Origin: Pseudomonas poae
GTDB taxonomy: Bacteria > Pseudomonadota > Gammaproteobacteria > Pseudomonadales > Pseudomonadaceae
NCBI RefSeq assembly: GCF_001439785.1
Contig: NZ_JYLI01000022.1
Location: 35,516 to 99,515, forward strand
Length of the DNA: 64,000 nt
Direction of reading: 5' to 3'
The notes beneath the pieces are model-generated. The model did no database searches and was not told the origin of the DNA. It saw only the letters and a program-made list of their open reading frames with translations. Each line of letters begins with the position of its first letter. Positions within the stretch are counted from its first letter, which is position 1. Positions 62,612-64,000 of the stretch are shown here, piece after piece. The position numbers and the translations under genes were made by a program.

Positions 62612-63763
62612 TCAACCTCCGCTGCCGTCGACCGGGCCGATCAACAGGTGATCGCCCTCGCTGAGGCCGTCGAGTACCTCGACCCGCAGCCGGTCGCTGA
62701 TGCCCAGGCGCACCTGACGCTCCTCGATGCGCCCGTTCTGCGCGACCACGCGGGCCAAGCTGCCGTGCAAGGCGGCGACCGGCGCGGTGAGGGCGTCCTT
62801 GACTTGCCCTGCAACGAAAAATACCTGGGTGGTCATGTCGGCCATCAAGGCGTTGTCGGTGTTGTCCACGTCCAGCAGCACGGTGTACAGCACCACGCGG
62901 CCGCTGCCGCTTTTGTTGCTGCTGGGGCTGCCGCCGCCCTGGCTGGTTTCGTTCAGCGGCTTGGGCGGAATCGGCAGGATTTGCCGCACGGTGCTGGTCC
63001 AGCGACGGCTGCCGCCACTGAGCGTGGTGAAGTAGGCGGTCATGCCCGGTTTGACGTGGCCGATGTCGGCTTCCGATACCTCGGCCCACACCGTCATCGG
63101 CGACAGCCTGGCGATGCGCAGGATCAACGGCGTCTGCTGCTGTGCGTTGAGCGTCTGTCCGACGCGGGCGTCCACCGCCACCACCGTGCCGCTCATCGGC
63201 GCATAGATGCGTGTGTAGCCCAGTTCGGCTTCGTCGCTGCGCAAGCTGGCCTGGGCCTGGCGGATCTGCGCCTGGAACATCTCGACGCGCGCCTGGGTGG
63301 CGCTCAGCTCGGCCCTGGCGGCCTGCACGTCTTCTTCGCGCGTCGCGTTGCCCGCCGCCAGGCGCTGCTGACGTTGGAATTTCTGCCGCGCCAGTGCGTG
63401 CAGCGCCTGTTGTTCCTGCAATTGGGCCTTAAGGTTTTCGATGGCGTAGCGACTGGCGTCGAGTTTGGCTTTTTGTGTGGAAGGGTCGATCTCCACCAGC
63501 AGTTGGCCTGCCTTGACCTGATCGCCGGCTTCGACATGAATGTCGCGGATCTGCCCCGACGCCTGGGCACCCACATCCACGTATCGGCGCGGTTGCAGAG
63601 TGCCCAGTGCGGTCACGCTGTTTTCAATGTTGCCGCGCGTGACGGTGACCGTGGTCAGCGCATCGCGGCTGGGCGGCAGGTTGTACCAGGTGATCAGCGC
63701 AATGAGCGCAGTCAGGCACGCCACAGCAGGCAGGGCGCGTCGGGCGAGGCGAGGGCGTTTCAT
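62612..63763 (-). CDS. MacA/PvdR-like periplasmic adaptor
   Basis: A 383-residue membrane fusion protein: an N-terminal anchor (ALPAVACLTALIALITWY), a lipoyl-like domain (VGAQASGQIRDIHVEAGDQV), a coiled coil with AQIRQAQASL, a beta barrel and a membrane-proximal domain. It bridges the exporter and the outer-membrane channel. Start codon ATG at 63763. One base separates its stop from the exporter's GTG. Confidence 0.94.
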   Translation of the reverse strand: MKRPRLARRALPAVACLTALIALITWYNLPPSRDALTTVTVTRGNIENSVTALGTLQPRRYVDVGAQASGQIRDIHVEAGDQVKAGQLLVEIDPSTQKAKLDASRYAIENLKAQLQEQQALHALARQKFQRQQRLAAGNATREEDVQAARAELSATQARVEMFQAQIRQAQASLRSDEAELGYTRIYAPMSGTVVAVDARVGQTLNAQQQTPLILRIARLSPMTVWAEVSEADIGHVKPGMTAYFTTLSGGSRRWTSTVRQILPIPPKPLNETSQGGGSPSSNKSGSGRVVLYTVLLDVDNTDNALMADMTTQVFFVAGQVKDALTAPVAALHGSLARVVAQNGRIEERQVRLGISDRLRVEVLDGLSEGDHLLIGPVDGSGG

Positions 63764-63880
63764 GCGTGGGTTCCAGCCTGGGTGTGGGCCGCAGTCGCGG
63801 GGAGCTGACTGATATACGAGGAAAATGCGCGCAAATTTAGGCGCTTACACAGGCTGTAACAGCGCCGATGAATAAAAAAA

Positions 63881-64000
63881 GGTTCTTCACGGAATCCCGG
63901 GAAACACAGAAACAAGAACGCCGATTTGATTGATGATGTTCGTGCGAGCAAACACATCTACCAAACCGGCGTTCTTATGCGCGATATTAATACTTTCCTT
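63881..64000 (+). mobile_element. Left end of an insertion sequence (cut by window)
   Basis: GGTTCTTCACGGAATCCCGG at 63881 looks like a terminal inverted repeat of the ISL3 type, next to an A-rich tract (AATAAAAAAA) as expected of ISL3 targets. The first eight codons of a transposase-like frame begin at 63977 (MRDINTFL). The remaining element and the other end lie outside the window, so the family is tentative. Confidence 0.55.
63977..64000 (+). CDS. Transposase start (3' end cut off)
   Basis: Only the codons for MRDINTFL are present. They sit after the putative IS left end. No Shine-Dalgarno is seen. Immediately upstream, CGGCGTTCTT (63967-63976) is the exact reverse complement of 63914-63923, so the start lies at the foot of a hairpin. 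ISL3-type identity is inferred. Confidence 0.4.

Overview
The window is chromosomal DNA from a fluorescent Pseudomonas, most likely the P. fluorescens group. The gene order leuC-leuD-(methyltransferase)-leuB-asd-(asd-like)-fimV-truA-trpF-accD-folC-(SPOR)-cvpA-purF-metZ-(SDR) is the conserved Pseudomonas core order, as is thrS-infC-rpmI-rplT-pheS-pheT-ihfA-(MerR)-tRNA-Pro. Codon use is GC-rich, REP-type intergenic palindromes are typical of the group, and RsmE, DUF2790, DUF1652-like and DUF1654-like genes point the same way. All calls come from reading the sequence; no database search was run.

Layout. 1-2.0 kb: an accessory pair, a cut-off repeat protein and a papain-like cysteine protease candidate that could be a secreted effector or toxin. 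2.0-5.1 kb: a PAS-PAS-GGDEF-EAL cyclic-di-GMP protein and a LysR regulator divergent from leuC. 5.2-23.6 kb: core metabolism (leucine, aspartate family, tryptophan, malonyl-CoA, folate, purine, methionine) with the FimV polar hub and TruA. 23.7-25.9 kb: four tRNA genes (Val-TAC, Asp-GTC twice, Val-GAC) around a gamma-glutamylputrescine-oxidase-like flavoprotein. 25.9-34.5 kb: small accessory genes, a metal-type two-component system behind a DUF2790 protein, the regulator RsmE, a DUF1654-like/endonuclease I operon behind a LexA box, and periplasmic glutaminase-asparaginase. 34.9-42.0 kb: a ribose operon rbsBACRKD followed by an exported nucleoside hydrolase, with a clear promoter and LacI-type operators. 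42.0-44.1 kb: small proteins including an I78 inhibitor lipoprotein and a cold-shock protein. 44.4-51.9 kb: the translation cluster, with infC starting at AUU.

51.9-54.7 kb is a scar of horizontal transfer at the 3' end of tRNA-Pro(GGG). It holds a frameshifted integrase remnant facing the tRNA, an AT-rich membrane protein gene, a GNAT acetyltransferase, a broken small exported protein, a cupin and a VirK-like protein. 54.9-63.8 kb is a probable siderophore module: a TonB receptor with an N-terminal signalling domain, a LysR regulator, an exported alpha/beta-hydrolase-like protein whose nucleophile position is alanine, and a three-gene PvdRT-OpmQ/MacAB-TolC type exporter. The last 120 bases look like the left end of an insertion sequence with the first codons of its transposase.

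How the genes cooperate. The nucleoside hydrolase can release ribose outside the inner membrane for RbsABC uptake and RbsK phosphorylation. DUF2790, response regulator and kinase form one operon behind a CusR/CopR-type box. The DUF1654-like gene and endonuclease I form one probable SOS operon. The strongest leads for something less described are the left-edge protease pair, the LexA-controlled nuclease operon, the integrase scar and the pseudo-hydrolase beside the siderophore module.
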